From Paroedura picta (lineage: Eukaryota; Chordata; Lepidosauria; Squamata; Gekkonidae), in the NCBI RefSeq assembly GCF_049243985.1, contig NC_135381.1:19889345-19953344 (forward strand): a DNA stretch of 64,000 bases, given 5' to 3'. The translations under genes and the position numbers were made by a program. A model generated the notes under the pieces. The model had not been told where the DNA came from and ran no database searches. It saw nothing but the letters and a program-made list of their open reading frames with translations. Below, piece after piece: positions 1-9,340 of this stretch (positions are counted from its first letter, which is position 1; each line of letters begins with the position of its first letter).

Positions 1-45
1 CTACAATTCTCATGAGCCCCTGCCAGCGAATTGGGAATTGTAGGA
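1..45. mobile_element. Fragment of palindromic hAT-like element, subfamily B
   Basis: The first bases match the centre of the palindromic hAT-like family seen eight more times in the window (for example 15045-15180), including the arm motif CATGAGCCCCTGCCAGCGAA. It is cut by the window edge and internally shortened, because the second arm resumes almost at once with GGGAATTGTAG. The CATGAGCC wording assigns it to the subfamily at 15045 and 57216. Confidence 0.6.
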
Positions 46-105
46 GGTGATTTGCAAAGAAACTGGCAAAACCATAATTATACAAATTCACATGGTTGAG
101 TCTTA

Positions 106-286
106 GACCGTTTATGCACTGGGAACTTCACTGCCCCAGCTCTCATGCAAGAGTACAAATCCGGTCCGGATGAGGTGCACTGGGCCAAATGCTCCCCCAT
201 GTGGGTGCAGGAAGAGGTGGGGCAACCTGCCATGACTAAAACTCCAGCCTGCAGCCCGGCATGAATCTTCCAGTGCATGAACGGTC
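106..286. mobile_element. PIF/Harbinger-like MITE, copy 1
   Basis: A 181-bp non-autonomous element. Its ends are inverted repeats, GACCGTTTATGCACTGG on the left and CCAGTGCATGAACGGTC on the right. It is flanked on both sides by TTA (103-105 and 287-289), the 3-bp duplication typical of PIF/Harbinger transposons. The interior has no transposase. A second copy lies in the opposite orientation at 23984-24165. Class is inferred from TSD length and sequence only. Confidence 0.65.
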
Positions 287-289
287 TTA

Positions 290-769
290 TTGGAGAAAGT
301 TCAAGTGTTAATTCAGAGTCTGAAGGTATATCAGTCATCATAAAAAATCCTCCCTTGCTATCTTAGAGGCAACTGGGTTTGTGACTCTGAATCTGCAACA
401 AAACATATTCATTTTTTCCTTCTGACAATTGTTGCTAGGAAAGGGAGCAGAGTGACTGGAATGAAAAACAAGATTTCAGCTCTATTCTCCCCAGATTTTT
501 GGATGTGCTGGGTTCTACATGTCGCCTGATAGCTTTTTCAGTGGTTTAATAGTTGTGGCATGCTTTTAAATGAGATGCATTTTTAAAAACAACTTTAGTA
601 TCTTATAATTGAGGATGTATACAAAGATTGAGAAAACCTCTTGACAGGCAGGAGGGCATAGATGGCTTCAAATGAAGACGCTTACTCTTGAACAGTTGGC
701 AAAAAACTGGCCACAGCTTTTTATTTCAACACGAAACATGGAGTGTTGGTTAGGTGTAGGGGAGAGCCT
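290..769. other. Unassigned sequence
   Basis: AT-rich, apparently single-copy sequence with no convincing exon, RNA gene or recognisable repeat. Confidence 0.4.
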
Positions 770-1375
770 GTTCAGTGGTCATCCGACCACTCCCGTGCCA
801 CCTTTCCTAGTGGCCCCCCTTTTTGGAGCTTCCCTTCCTCCCAGCCGGGAGGAAGGGCTCCCTGGCCACTAGGTACCTTACCTGGGAAGTGCCCCGCCCG
901 AGGTACCGCAGGGGGCGCACACCTCTGTTGGTCCAACCTCGGGCCACCTGGCTGCATGAAGTCCCTCCTTCTCCACAAAGGGTCAGGATTTTCATGCCCA
1001 GCCACCTCTTAAGAGGTCCCAGCCTGAGGAGTCGGGCCGCAAGCTGGACTCCCCCCAAAAACTCCGGCTCCCCCTATACCTTCCCGCCAGCTGTGACAAT
1101 AATGCTTTGCAGAAACCATAACAGGAACCAAAAGAACTTATGCCCCGTGCTACAGGGCGGGTGGGTGGGCAACCTCTGTCAGTCGTGGCTCCGAGCGGCA
1201 AAGAGGCTGGGCTAGCACACGTGGGCGCTATTTGTAGCCCGCCTCTTTGCCCCGCCCTTCCCACGGCCTCTTTCAGGCCGTCCTCCACGTGCCCGCCGGC
1301 ACGTCAGAGCCCTGCGCCTCTTCCTTTGGCGCCAGCTCCTCCGCCCGTCAACGGGCGGCTCTGGTAATTCAGGGC
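770..1375. other. GC-rich, CpG-containing block with two strong hairpins
   Basis: About 600 bp that are abruptly GC- and CpG-rich inside AT-rich DNA. Two long hairpins are visible. At 806-873, CCTAGTGGCC pairs with GGCCACTAGG, with further pairing of TTCCCTTCC to GGAAGGG. At 1197-1251, GGCAAAGAGGCTGGGCTA pairs with TAGCCCGCCTCTTTGCC with one bulged base. Open frames exist on both strands but look like compositional artefacts. It could be a small CpG-island promoter or a GC-rich transposon remnant; I cannot decide. Confidence 0.5.
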
Positions 1376-2499
1376 CTTCTTTTCTTTGGGAGCTGGGCAT
1401 GATAGTCCTCAAAACCAAGAACAAACATCGCAAGGGGAGATGGTGAAAATAAACTGAAAAAACTTTAAATCCTGGATTCAGATAAGGTCTGAAGTTTGGA
1501 GATGTTTCACACATTACAGACTACGTACATAGGATGCATCCAGCATATCACTATGACTGATGCAGTAATGTTCAAATGTTTCCCTGTTGCATGCATGAAA
1601 GTCACTCAGTTCCCTGTTGGGAATAGACAGAATAGAAGAGGTTGGTGTAGCCCAGTGTCAAGATAGGAACACTTTAAAAAAAAATTGAAATCTAATGTTC
1701 TTCAACCCTTCACTCTTACACCCTCCACAAGGTTTAGTTTTAAAGTGTGCTAGCTGCTTGAAAAGGAGCCTGTCCCCCATTTTTCTGCAAGAGTTACTGA
1801 TTTGAGTGGGCTGTCAGATTAGAAAGAAGTAATTCACACAGAGACAACATGCACCAACCTCTTTTGATGCATTTTGAATAATCAAATGATTCAATAATAC
1901 CCAGTTCGGCGATATAGCTGAATTCCCACTGCAGAGTGATTGAAAAGATTGCAAGGCCATAACACTGAATCATGCAGCTTCATTTGGGCTCAAAATAATG
2001 CTTTTTGTGGGGAGGGGGTGGAATTGCTCCTTTTAAAGTATTTTGCCATAGGGTTGTAATGAAATCTGCAGTGAGCCTAGTGCTGCTGAACCCAGAAGCG
2101 TGTTTCTCATGCTACTTTTTGAAGCTTAATTGTCGATCCTCTTAATTTATTTGATTTTTATAGGGGAAATGTAACAATGATCGGTAATGCAAATCAGAGC
2201 TACTGAAGATGCTAGCAACATGGGGTGATATATTGATCAATTACTGGCAACTAATCCAATAAAAACCTGCCTCTTTCAGCTTTCCATCCTTGCTGTAATC
2301 TGCCCTTCCTTCTATGATATTTTGTTTATAATTGACCTTCATGCTAGATGAGCAGTTTTTCTTTAAAGGAGAGGCATTGATTTTGGAAAGCCTTCTGATT
2401 AACAGCAAAGTTTGTCTTTTATTGTTTGACTTGGTCAGCAGTACAAGCTTAAAATGTATGCTTAACTTAGAGGTACGTTTCAATATCAATATATTTAGG
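1376..2499. other. Unassigned AT-rich sequence
   Basis: No exon, RNA gene or clear repeat recognised. Short homeodomain-like TAATT motifs occur around 2140-2240, but nothing here supports a specific call. Confidence 0.35.
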
Positions 2500-2600
2500 C
2501 TCAGTCCTGACCTAGCCCAGGGCAATATTTGCCTGGGAGACCACAAAGGAATCACAGGGTGGTTAAACAGATCCAGGCAATTACAAAACAAATACCATAT
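2500..2600 (+). mobile_element. 5S rRNA-derived SINE fragment
   Basis: GCCTGGGAGACCACAAAGGA and the following CAGGGT resemble the 5S-derived SINE body, in which a 5S internal-promoter-like head (GGATGGGAGACC in 5S rRNA) is followed by an AAGGAATACCAGGGT-type segment. It is a degraded, 5'-truncated copy. Related and clearer copies on the minus strand lie near 4715, 6180 and 15500. Confidence 0.45.
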
Positions 2601-3110
2601 TTAGGATCATAGCTTGAAGTGTTGCATGACATCTTAGGTATATAATTAAGAAAAATGAATCAAATTATAAATTTCCCCCCAACAACAAAAAGGGAAGATC
2701 TGTTTCAGACTTATGTCTGAATGAGCAGATCCTCTTTAAGTAGAGACAAGCAGGTAGCAAGATTTAGCCTGCCAGGACTGTTGCAATGTTTCTGTCAAAA
2801 GGTCCATCTGGTCCTCACAAGATCAAGGCTGGAACGAAGATTTGTCATGCATCAGCAGACCTGTAAGGTCATTTGCTGCTGTTTGCTTATAATGGGATGT
2901 GAAAGCAAGAACAGGAGACTGAAAACACCTTTGACCTACATCCTTTCATCCTCTACAATTTGTAATTTTTGGAAGGTGGATTTGCCAGCATGCCAACACA
3001 TAGCTGAATGTCAGTTGTTCCAAGAGAAAAAACATCCAAAACCTTCACAGGTGTGTACAATCTTGTATCCAGCTTCTATTTATTTAGTATTTATTTATTT
3101 ACTTTCTTTA
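2601..3110. other. Unassigned sequence
   Basis: No recognisable gene. The part next to 3110 is an AT-rich TATTTATTT tract, a typical SINE insertion target. Confidence 0.35.
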
Positions 3111-3111
3111 T

Positions 3112-3396
3112 AGAAGAAGAAGAAGAAGAGTTGGTTCTTATATGCCGCTTTTCCCTACCTGAAGGAGGCTCAAAGCGGCTTACAGTCGCCTTCCCATTCC
3201 TCTCCCCACAACAGACACCCTGTGGGGTGGGTGAGGCTGAGAGAGCGCTGATATCACTGCCCGGTCAGAGCAGTTTTATCAATGCCGTGGCGAGCCCAAG
3301 GTCACCCAGCTGGTTGCATGTGGGGGAGCGCAGAATCGAACCTGGCATGCCAGATTAGAAGTCGGCACTCCTAACCACTACACCAAACTGGCTCTC
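3112..3396 (-). mobile_element. tRNA-derived SINE with GAA/CTT tail, near full length
   Basis: Read on the minus strand, it starts near 3396 with a tRNA-like head. The head carries an A box TGGTGTAGTGG and a B box GGTTCGATTC, the RNA polymerase III internal promoter. A conserved body follows (CAGCTGGGTGACCTTGGGCT, then CTCTCAGCCTCACCCACC), and the element ends in AAGAACCAACTC plus a CTT-repeat tail at 3112. This family recurs at 13791, 35078, 41586 and 47777. It is non-coding; mobilisation would need a partner LINE. Confidence 0.85.
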
Positions 3397-3600
3397 TGCC
3401 TTTATAATCTGCCTTTCTCACTGAAACTCAAAACAGATTGCAAAACCATCAACAGAACTAAAACCAAACAAAAGCAGATTAAAACGCAGTAGAATGCAGT
3501 AAAAACAGTAGAATGCATATAATTGTCAATGGAATAAAACTTGTTTATAAATTTCAGGGATAACACACTAGAAAAAGTATAGCACAGCAAACAAAATTAG
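3397..3600. repeat. Diverged repeat of the 'TTTATAnnCTGCCTTTC' type
   Basis: TTTATAATCTGCCTTTCTCA followed by an A-rich tract resembles a diffuse repeat seen again near 4890, 32480, 33540, 39548, 43471, 50940 and 56740. In each, a CCGCCTTTC-like motif is followed by a GTGGTTTACA-like motif and an A-rich tail. It may be the degraded body of a SINE or LINE 3' end; the class is uncertain. Confidence 0.4.
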
Positions 3601-4660
3601 AGAAACAGTGCAACAGGATAACATATACAGTGAACAAGGCAATGAATAGTGACTAACATTTGGCAGGCATTAACTATGATTCTGTTCCCTATATAAGAAG
3701 GCCCCTGTGAACAATTAGAGGCAGCACAACAGTCTAATACATTCAGCCCACAAAGCAATGAAAACCAAGAGTAGTGCCGGGGATGCTACGTGTGAATGTG
3801 GCCATCCATCACTTTCTCTGAGCTCTGCAATACAGAACAGGTTTCCTGTTGCTGCAGTTGCTCAAGGCAGCCCTCCAGTTTGGGGGAAGGCAAGTCAACA
3901 TAAGCAGAAGGAGCTTTGTGTTTTCATTCAGGAGGAAAAGACCCTGAAGGGAAACACAAAGCTGCTGCAGATTGTGAAGGGCTGTATTCTGACAGTCTTG
4001 CCATCTCAAGGGATGAGCAAATGAAGGAAATGTTTTGAAAGTTGGTGCTGCAGTCCAAGAAACTCTCCTGGGGAATCTTTGGATGCAGAACTCCCTTGGA
4101 AGGAGACCCCAGCCCACAGCTGGCCTGGTGTGTCCCGAGGCAATGCTTCAGTGAAGTCTGAAGTCAGATAAAAGATTCGCTTGACTTCATGGATCCTGGC
4201 TGGAGGCTGCTAATATCTGAGGAAACGGGGCATAAGCGGGAAGCCTGTTTATTGCCCCCCTTCCCTAACCACTGTTCAACTGCTCAATGTTTTGTCTATT
4301 GCCCAAACATGGGTATTTAATTTTCAAAACATTCATTTTTGCTGTCCCTCTCCACAAGCAAACAGAAACATCGAATGATTCTTGCATTTGGATAGTATGT
4401 TTAGATAGCCAAAGATTTAAGATCTAAGTTAAAGGGAACATTCAAATCTACCATCTTGAGCGCAGAATGAGATGTGACACTTCCTCCCTTGACTAGAACC
4501 TGTTCTTTCAACCTGAGTCCCAGGAGGTCCACACATGGTAGTTCTAGGGGCAGGAGCCCCCCTTAGACACTGGCTTGTTTATACAGGACCTCTAAACCAG
4601 AGCAGCCCATTCTCTACAGTGGTTACCCAGATACTTTTGAGAAACTAACATTTTATTTAT
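3601..4660. other. Unassigned sequence
   Basis: No convincing exon or repeat identified. The longest open frame, 3758-4024 plus, has no recognisable domain, splice context or composition that supports coding. Confidence 0.35.
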
Positions 4661-4689
4661 TATTAAATATTTATTGTGGGGCATGTGTA

Positions 4690-4850
4690 GCTAGGAGATC
4701 CAAGGACCGTCTGGCAGCCAGGCAAGGGACAATGGTTGGCCATGGTCTGCCTCTACCCCTAGTGTTCCTTGGAGGAGCTACCATCCAAAATCCTTGGCGA
4801 TTTCCCACCCAAATACAATCATCATTGTTGTTATTGTTTCCTGCCCAAAT
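4690..4850 (-). mobile_element. 5S rRNA-derived SINE, degraded copy
   Basis: Minus-orientation copy recognised by TGGTCTGCCTCTACCCC, then TGTTCCTTGGAGGAGCTACC and a CATCCAAAATCCTTGG segment. These align in order with the clearer copy at 15500-15645 (GTCTGCCTCTGC, TATTCCTTGG, CCAAACACTAG). The 5S-like head is poorly preserved. Confidence 0.5.
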
Positions 4851-4852
4851 AC

Positions 4853-4853
4853 A

Positions 4854-4891
<38 letters not shown>
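4853..4891. repeat. (GAT)n microsatellite
   Basis: About 12 uninterrupted ATG/TGA-phase units. It produces a run of histidines in a minus-strand open frame, which is an artefact of the repeat. Confidence 0.95.
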
Positions 4892-4892
<1 letters not shown>

Positions 4893-5110
4893 ACTTAGAT
4901 TTATATACCGCTGCTCCCAGCAAGCTGGCTCGTGGTGGTTCACAATGAACATCATATTAAAAAAAACAATTAAAAACATCTTACGATACAATCATTAATA
5001 CTCCAAAAATACAATGAAGAGAGCTATAATACAATATGGTCACACACCAGGATATAAAAAATTACACATTGTAAAACATTTACGTTTTTAAAACATGTTA
5101 GGGGGTGTAG
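4892..5110. repeat. Diverged repeat with A-rich tail
   Basis: TTTATATACCGCTGCTCCCA, then GTGGTGGTTCACAATG and a long A-rich stretch. It has the same order as the diffuse repeat at 3397-3600 and probably represents the same family. Confidence 0.4.
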
Positions 5111-5572
5111 AGAATAAAATTAGCCATTATGAAAAAAGTTAAAGGTTTCCTTCTGGTGGGCTTGAATGTTACTAGGCACAAGATGTCACTGTCTGCAGAG
5201 AGGCTTGAGGCTCATCACCCACAAAAAGCTGTTTGGTCCAATCTGCTTCTGTTTGGTGTCACCTCCCTTCCAAAAGGGGGCCAATAAGTTTGTTACGAGC
5301 TGTGGTCTACCTGGGGCAACGAAAGAAGACGTGGCCCATAGATTCCACCTCCATTAGTGGACAGGGGCACTGTTTCTCTGGGACTGGTATTCTTTTAAAT
5401 CTGCCCTCTCGAAGTGCTGTGGGCATGGCTGAACATCTTGCTAGTCTTAGTGCTCTCCTATATTTGTTGATATCAATGGATGAGAGGTAGGCAGCTGGTT
5501 TTCATATGTATCTTGTGGGTGGCGATGAGTGAAAGGCTGGAGTGTTTGCCAAGTCCATTTGTCCTTCAGAAT
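5111..5572. other. Unassigned sequence
   Basis: No exon or named repeat recognised between the preceding repeat and the target duplication of the Sauria SINE. Confidence 0.3.
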
Positions 5573-5583
5573 CTTGTATTCAT

Positions 5584-5874
5584 GAGCCTCTTGTGCCGCA
5601 GAGTGGTAAGCCAGCAGACATGCAGTCTGAAAGCTTTGCCCAGAAGCTGGGAGTTTAATCCCAGCAGCCGGCTCAAGGTTGACTCAGCCTTCCATCCTTC
5701 CGAGGTCGGTAAGATGAGTACCCAGATTGCTGGGGGGTAAACGGTAATGACTGGGGAAGGCACTGGCAAACCACCCCGTATTGAGTCTGCCATGAAAATG
5801 CTAGAGGGCATCACCCCAAGAGTCAGACATGACTCGGTGCTTCCACAGGGGATACCTTTACCTTTACCTTTTAT
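5584..5874 (+). mobile_element. Sauria SINE, full length
   Basis: A tRNA-related head (A-box-like TGCCGCAGAGTGG, B-box-like GAGTTTAATCCC) is followed by a body containing AAGGTTGACTCAGCCTTCCA and CACCCCGTATTGAGTCTGCC. The 3' end GTCAGACATGACTCGG is followed by ACCTTT units. The flanks CTTGTATTCAT (5573-5583 and from 5875) are an 11-bp target duplication, so both ends are intact. Sauria SINEs are squamate retroposons moved by Bov-B LINE machinery. The 3' end shares the GTCnGACAnGACT pattern with the Bov-B ends here. Confidence 0.92.
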
Positions 5875-5885
5875 CTTGTATTCAT

Positions 5886-6139
5886 TGCCTGACAGCTCGC
5901 TTTGCCTGATCTTTACCTGGTCTGAGTAAAGCATTTGGGGAAGCCCAGGCTTGCAAATTTGGTCTTGGTGGTTTTACGCCATCTAGATTGGAAGGGGTCC
6001 TGAACGATCAGAGGAAAAAGCCCTTGGGCTCTGAGATTTATACTGAGCCACAAATATAGGGACATGAGACTGAATCTTGCCTTGTCTCTTAACACGCTGG
6101 TTTTGAGTCATATCACTGCTTTCAAGACGCATCTTGGTG
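5886..6139. other. Unassigned sequence
   Basis: Nothing recognisable as gene or repeat between the Sauria SINE duplication and the next 5S-derived SINE. Confidence 0.3.
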
Positions 6140-6290
6140 TTTGGAGAACACCTCTCAGGAACTTTGACTGGACTCTCTCCAGTGGAGTCCTGCCCAAATA
6201 CTAAACAGGGGTGGCACTGCTTAACTTCCAAGTTTGATGAGGTCCAACTTGCCTGGGATACCCAGGTCAGGGCACCATCACACAAAGGGC
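6140..6290 (-). mobile_element. 5S rRNA-derived SINE
   Basis: In minus orientation the segment from TCCTGCCCAAATACTAAACA through CACTGCTTAACTTCCAAG to TTGATGAGGTCC matches the complement of the 5S rRNA internal region (CTTGG..GTTAGTA, GCTAAGCAG, GATC). CCTGGGATACCCAGGTCAGG follows. SINE3-type elements use a 5S promoter for transcription by RNA polymerase III. It is old and diverged but the order of blocks is kept. Confidence 0.65.
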
Positions 6291-6299
6291 ACATCTGCC

Positions 6300-7355
6300 T
6301 TCACTAGGAACCCCACGCAAATGGTATTCTGACATAAACAGCCTTTGCATAGGGAGATTGTATTCCAGCCTGTGACCATTCCCCCTAATTCCCCCTTGGA
6401 TTCTAAGAAACCCACTCTAGTAAACTTCAGGACATGTTTTACTTGATCAACATATATATGCAATGAAAAAAAAAAACCCAGCTAATGTATGACAAAGGAA
6501 ATACTGTTTCCAGGGTCAGATCCTGGTTTCCAAAATACAAATGAGAGCCCCGCAAAGGGCATAGATGGCTGGTCGGGTGGTCTGATATGTGACTCATTTT
6601 TGGGTTCCAGCCACAGATTGGGAAACCCTGGAGTGGAGAGTGATGAAGTGAGGACAGCAGAAGCATGTTTAGAGTGAAAGACCCGTGTGTGTATGTTTGT
6701 GTGTGTGTGTGTGGGGGGGGGAGGGAATTGCCTGGCTCCCCCTGCACCTTTGCAGGAAGATTTCGAACAGCTGTTTAGAATGAGCAAGCACCGGTAGCAA
6801 GCTGATTATCCCTGGGTTATCTTCACGGCTTTTCATCACCCTTAAAAATGCCTCCATTCTGAGCAAGCAAAGGGATAGAGAACATTTTGGTCCCAATTTC
6901 ACCCAGTGGCATCTGACTCCTTCTGCACGTGAAAGAACTCTAAGCAAATGGTTTGGGGAGTTTTTTTTGTGTGTGTAGGAGAAACTGTCTCCCCCCCCAT
7001 CGCTAGGTCCGTTGATGCTTCCTTGTCCGTGGATGCCTTATCAAAGTGCTTTCTTTCTCACTTTTGTGTTGAGATTGCAACTGCTTTGTTAAATTACAGC
7101 ACTCGGGTTGTTGTGGGTGATGTTTGTAAGTTCTCGGAGCAATTTGGGGCATGTATTTCTTCAAGTGTACTGGAAATTATGGTGGGGTGTGTGTGGGGTT
7201 GATTTTCTGGACCAATTACTCCCCCCCCCAGGCCAAACCCTGGTTATTGTGGAAAAGGCTTAAGAGGATGCGAGTCCAGAGGTGAGACAGGCTGCTGTCT
7301 GTCCTCCGAGAAGAAGCATTGCAACCCAGATCACAATAACTAGGGCACTGGAAGC
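6300..7355. other. Unassigned sequence with GT-rich tract
   Basis: No exon found. A GT dinucleotide stretch running into a G run lies at about 6686-6722. Minus-strand frames across it (His/Thr-rich) are repeat artefacts. Homopolymer G or C runs also occur near 6990 and 7221. Confidence 0.4.
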
Positions 7356-7363
7356 ATCTAGCA

Positions 7364-7493
7364 CAGGGGTAGTCAAACTGCGGCCCTCCAGATGTCCATG
7401 GACTGCAATTCCCAGGAGCCCCTGCCGGCAGGCAGGGGCTCCTGGGAATTATAGTCCATGGACATCTGGAGGGCTGCAGTTTGACTACCCCTG
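7364..7493. mobile_element. Palindromic hAT-like element, copy 1 (subfamily A)
   Basis: A 130-bp near-perfect inverted repeat with ends CAGGGGTAGTCAAACTGCGG and its complement. The flanks are exact 8-bp duplications ATCTAGCA (7356-7363 and 7494-7501). The CAGGG end and the 8-bp TSD with central CTAG fit hAT (Charlie-like) transposition. It has no coding capacity and would be moved in trans. The AGGAGCC wording in the left arm is matched by GGCTCCT in the right arm. Confidence 0.88.
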
Positions 7494-7680
7494 ATCTAGC
7501 ATGTTGGGATTCAAATATATGGTACTGCCCTGACCTAAGATGGCTTATATTAGCAGCAGCACTCCATTTTCGTGGGGTGTGCATGTGTGTGTGAACAGTA
7601 GAGAAGAAGGGAAGGCAGCAGTGAATAGGAAAAAAGACACATGCAGTAAAAAAAAATATTAAAAATGTGTTTCATTCAAG
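7494..7680. other. Unassigned sequence
   Basis: Short unique stretch with TG-rich and A-rich tracts. No gene seen. Confidence 0.3.
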
Positions 7681-7689
7681 AGCCATTGT

Positions 7690-7922
7690 GGTGTCCTTAA
7701 TTTGTTTGTTTAGTTGCGTTGTACCCTGCCTTTCTCCACTAATGGCTTAGATTGTTCTCCTCTTCTCCATTTTATCTTTGGAAGAGCCCTATGAGGCTGG
7801 TTATGCCAAGAGTGTGTGCCTGGCCAAAGGGGGGCACACAAGCCTCCATGGCAGAGTGGGGATTGCAACCTGGGTCTTCCAGATCCTACGTATTCCAGGC
7901 ATTATAGCAAACTGACTCCATT
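7690..7922 (-). mobile_element. Diverged tRNA-derived SINE
   Basis: Minus-orientation copy. CTGCCTTTCTCCACTAATGG is followed by CCCTATGAGGCTGG, then by CATGGCAGAGTGGGGATT and GCAACCTGGGTCTTCCAG, the complement of a degenerate B-box region, and AGCAAACTGACTCC at the head. The order matches a similar element at 61918-62105. It is old, with no clear target duplication. Confidence 0.5.
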
Positions 7923-7929
7923 AAGCGAA

Positions 7930-9340
7930 GAGCACAAGCTTCCTTCCCTAAGCTATTTGTCCCTCTACCTTGACAATACACAAAGCTGAATCCGAATACC
8001 ATATCCGTGTGTGGTACTGGGAATACTGGAAATACCAATATTTTTTAAATCCAATATACCAGCCCCAAAAAACATTGGTTTTTATTTGTATACCCCTGAA
8101 GCTGAGAAAGAACTTTGCACCCTGCTTTGTACTCCTTTAGCTGAAGATACTGACATGGTGCATTCTGCATGCAAAGAAGTGCTCTGCTGCAGGGAGGGTA
8201 GAGACTTCAGTCCTTGTAAATCATGATGAAGGCTGTCCAAAAGCTTTTTTCCGGGGGGAAAAAAGTTTAGGGAATTTGCAGAAATGTATTTGTTCCTTTC
8301 TGCTTTTGGATTGAACTCTTCCTGCTGCTGTTCTTCTGCTAATTGTATTGGCTATCCAATTTATCCTTTGGGGGAATTTAATATTAATTGGTTGTGGTGA
8401 AATTCTAATTGATATTCAGTATGTTTTTAAAGATGAATGTGTTTAGTTGTCTCTGCTGGTAGTGACAAGGTGGTTTTGGTGGTCACGGCTATTAACTGAT
8501 AGCTTGAAATAAAGATTAGATGAACTAAGGATCATTCTGCCAAGAACTCTAAGTAATGGATTGCCTCCTGTCTGTGCTCCATGGTGCCTGGTCCCTAAAC
8601 CCTCCAGCAAGGATTCTAGTTGTCCCAACCATTGGCAGGGCAAAGGTGATGGCTCACACACAGGGGACTTACCCAGTGACAACAATGGCAAAATTCAAAG
8701 CATGCTGGTCAGTAGGAAAGACTGTGGACAAACACCCCTAGGCGAGCCTGGAACCACTGTCTGGGAGGAGGCAGGCACAGACCCTGGGTCCTAGAGGCTG
8801 CAGAGGAGGAGGAGCAATCAGAGGTGGGGCCAGTAGCAAAGCATGTGCAGTTAGAATGCCTGGAAGGCTATTTCTGGCTTTGCTCCACTGAGGAAGGGTG
8901 GCGTCTGGTTCTGGCCAAGGTAGGAAGCTGTGTTACAGTATTGTATTACATAGAAAAGTAGAACAGCTGAGAGGGGTGGAACCAAGTTGGCTTGGGGTGG
9001 GGGAAAGGCTCTCAGGGCTTCAGGGACTGGAGAGACAAAGGAGAGAGGTCAGGGAGGAAGATCAATGTGGCTCCTAGAACCTGCTGATGAGCAATCCAGC
9101 GAGGAGGAGAAGGACGAACTGGATCTAGAACCTCACTCCGTTCTTACGTCTGAGAACTTTGGATGCTCTCATGGCAGGGTTGAATGGCTGAGAAAGGTGG
9201 CAAACTCTGGGAAGGGCCACAGGGGCCCGACAGAGCCTTCTGTGTCCCAAACTGCAATGTGATAGGAAACTGCATAATGATGAAGGATGAAAAGCACTGA
9301 CTGTGCAGACAGAGAAGTAGCACATAAATTTAGAATACAT
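7930..9340. other. Unassigned sequence with GAG-rich segment
   Basis: No secure exon. The region 8790-9260 is purine-rich with GAGGAGGAG runs. A plus frame at 8987-9262 contains an acidic DEQSSEEEKDELDLEP stretch that may be a fossil piece of a transposable-element protein. No family can be assigned and no splice signals support a host gene. Confidence 0.3.

Noticed and set aside
3112-3396. A tRNA gene at SINE heads (A and B boxes present here and at 13791, 35078, 41586, 47777)
   Set aside because: The A/B boxes belong to SINE promoters; there is no cloverleaf with paired acceptor stem and the downstream body is SINE sequence.
4671-4991. Histidine- and asparagine-rich minus-strand frame
   Set aside because: Produced by the GAT microsatellite and flanking SINE sequence.
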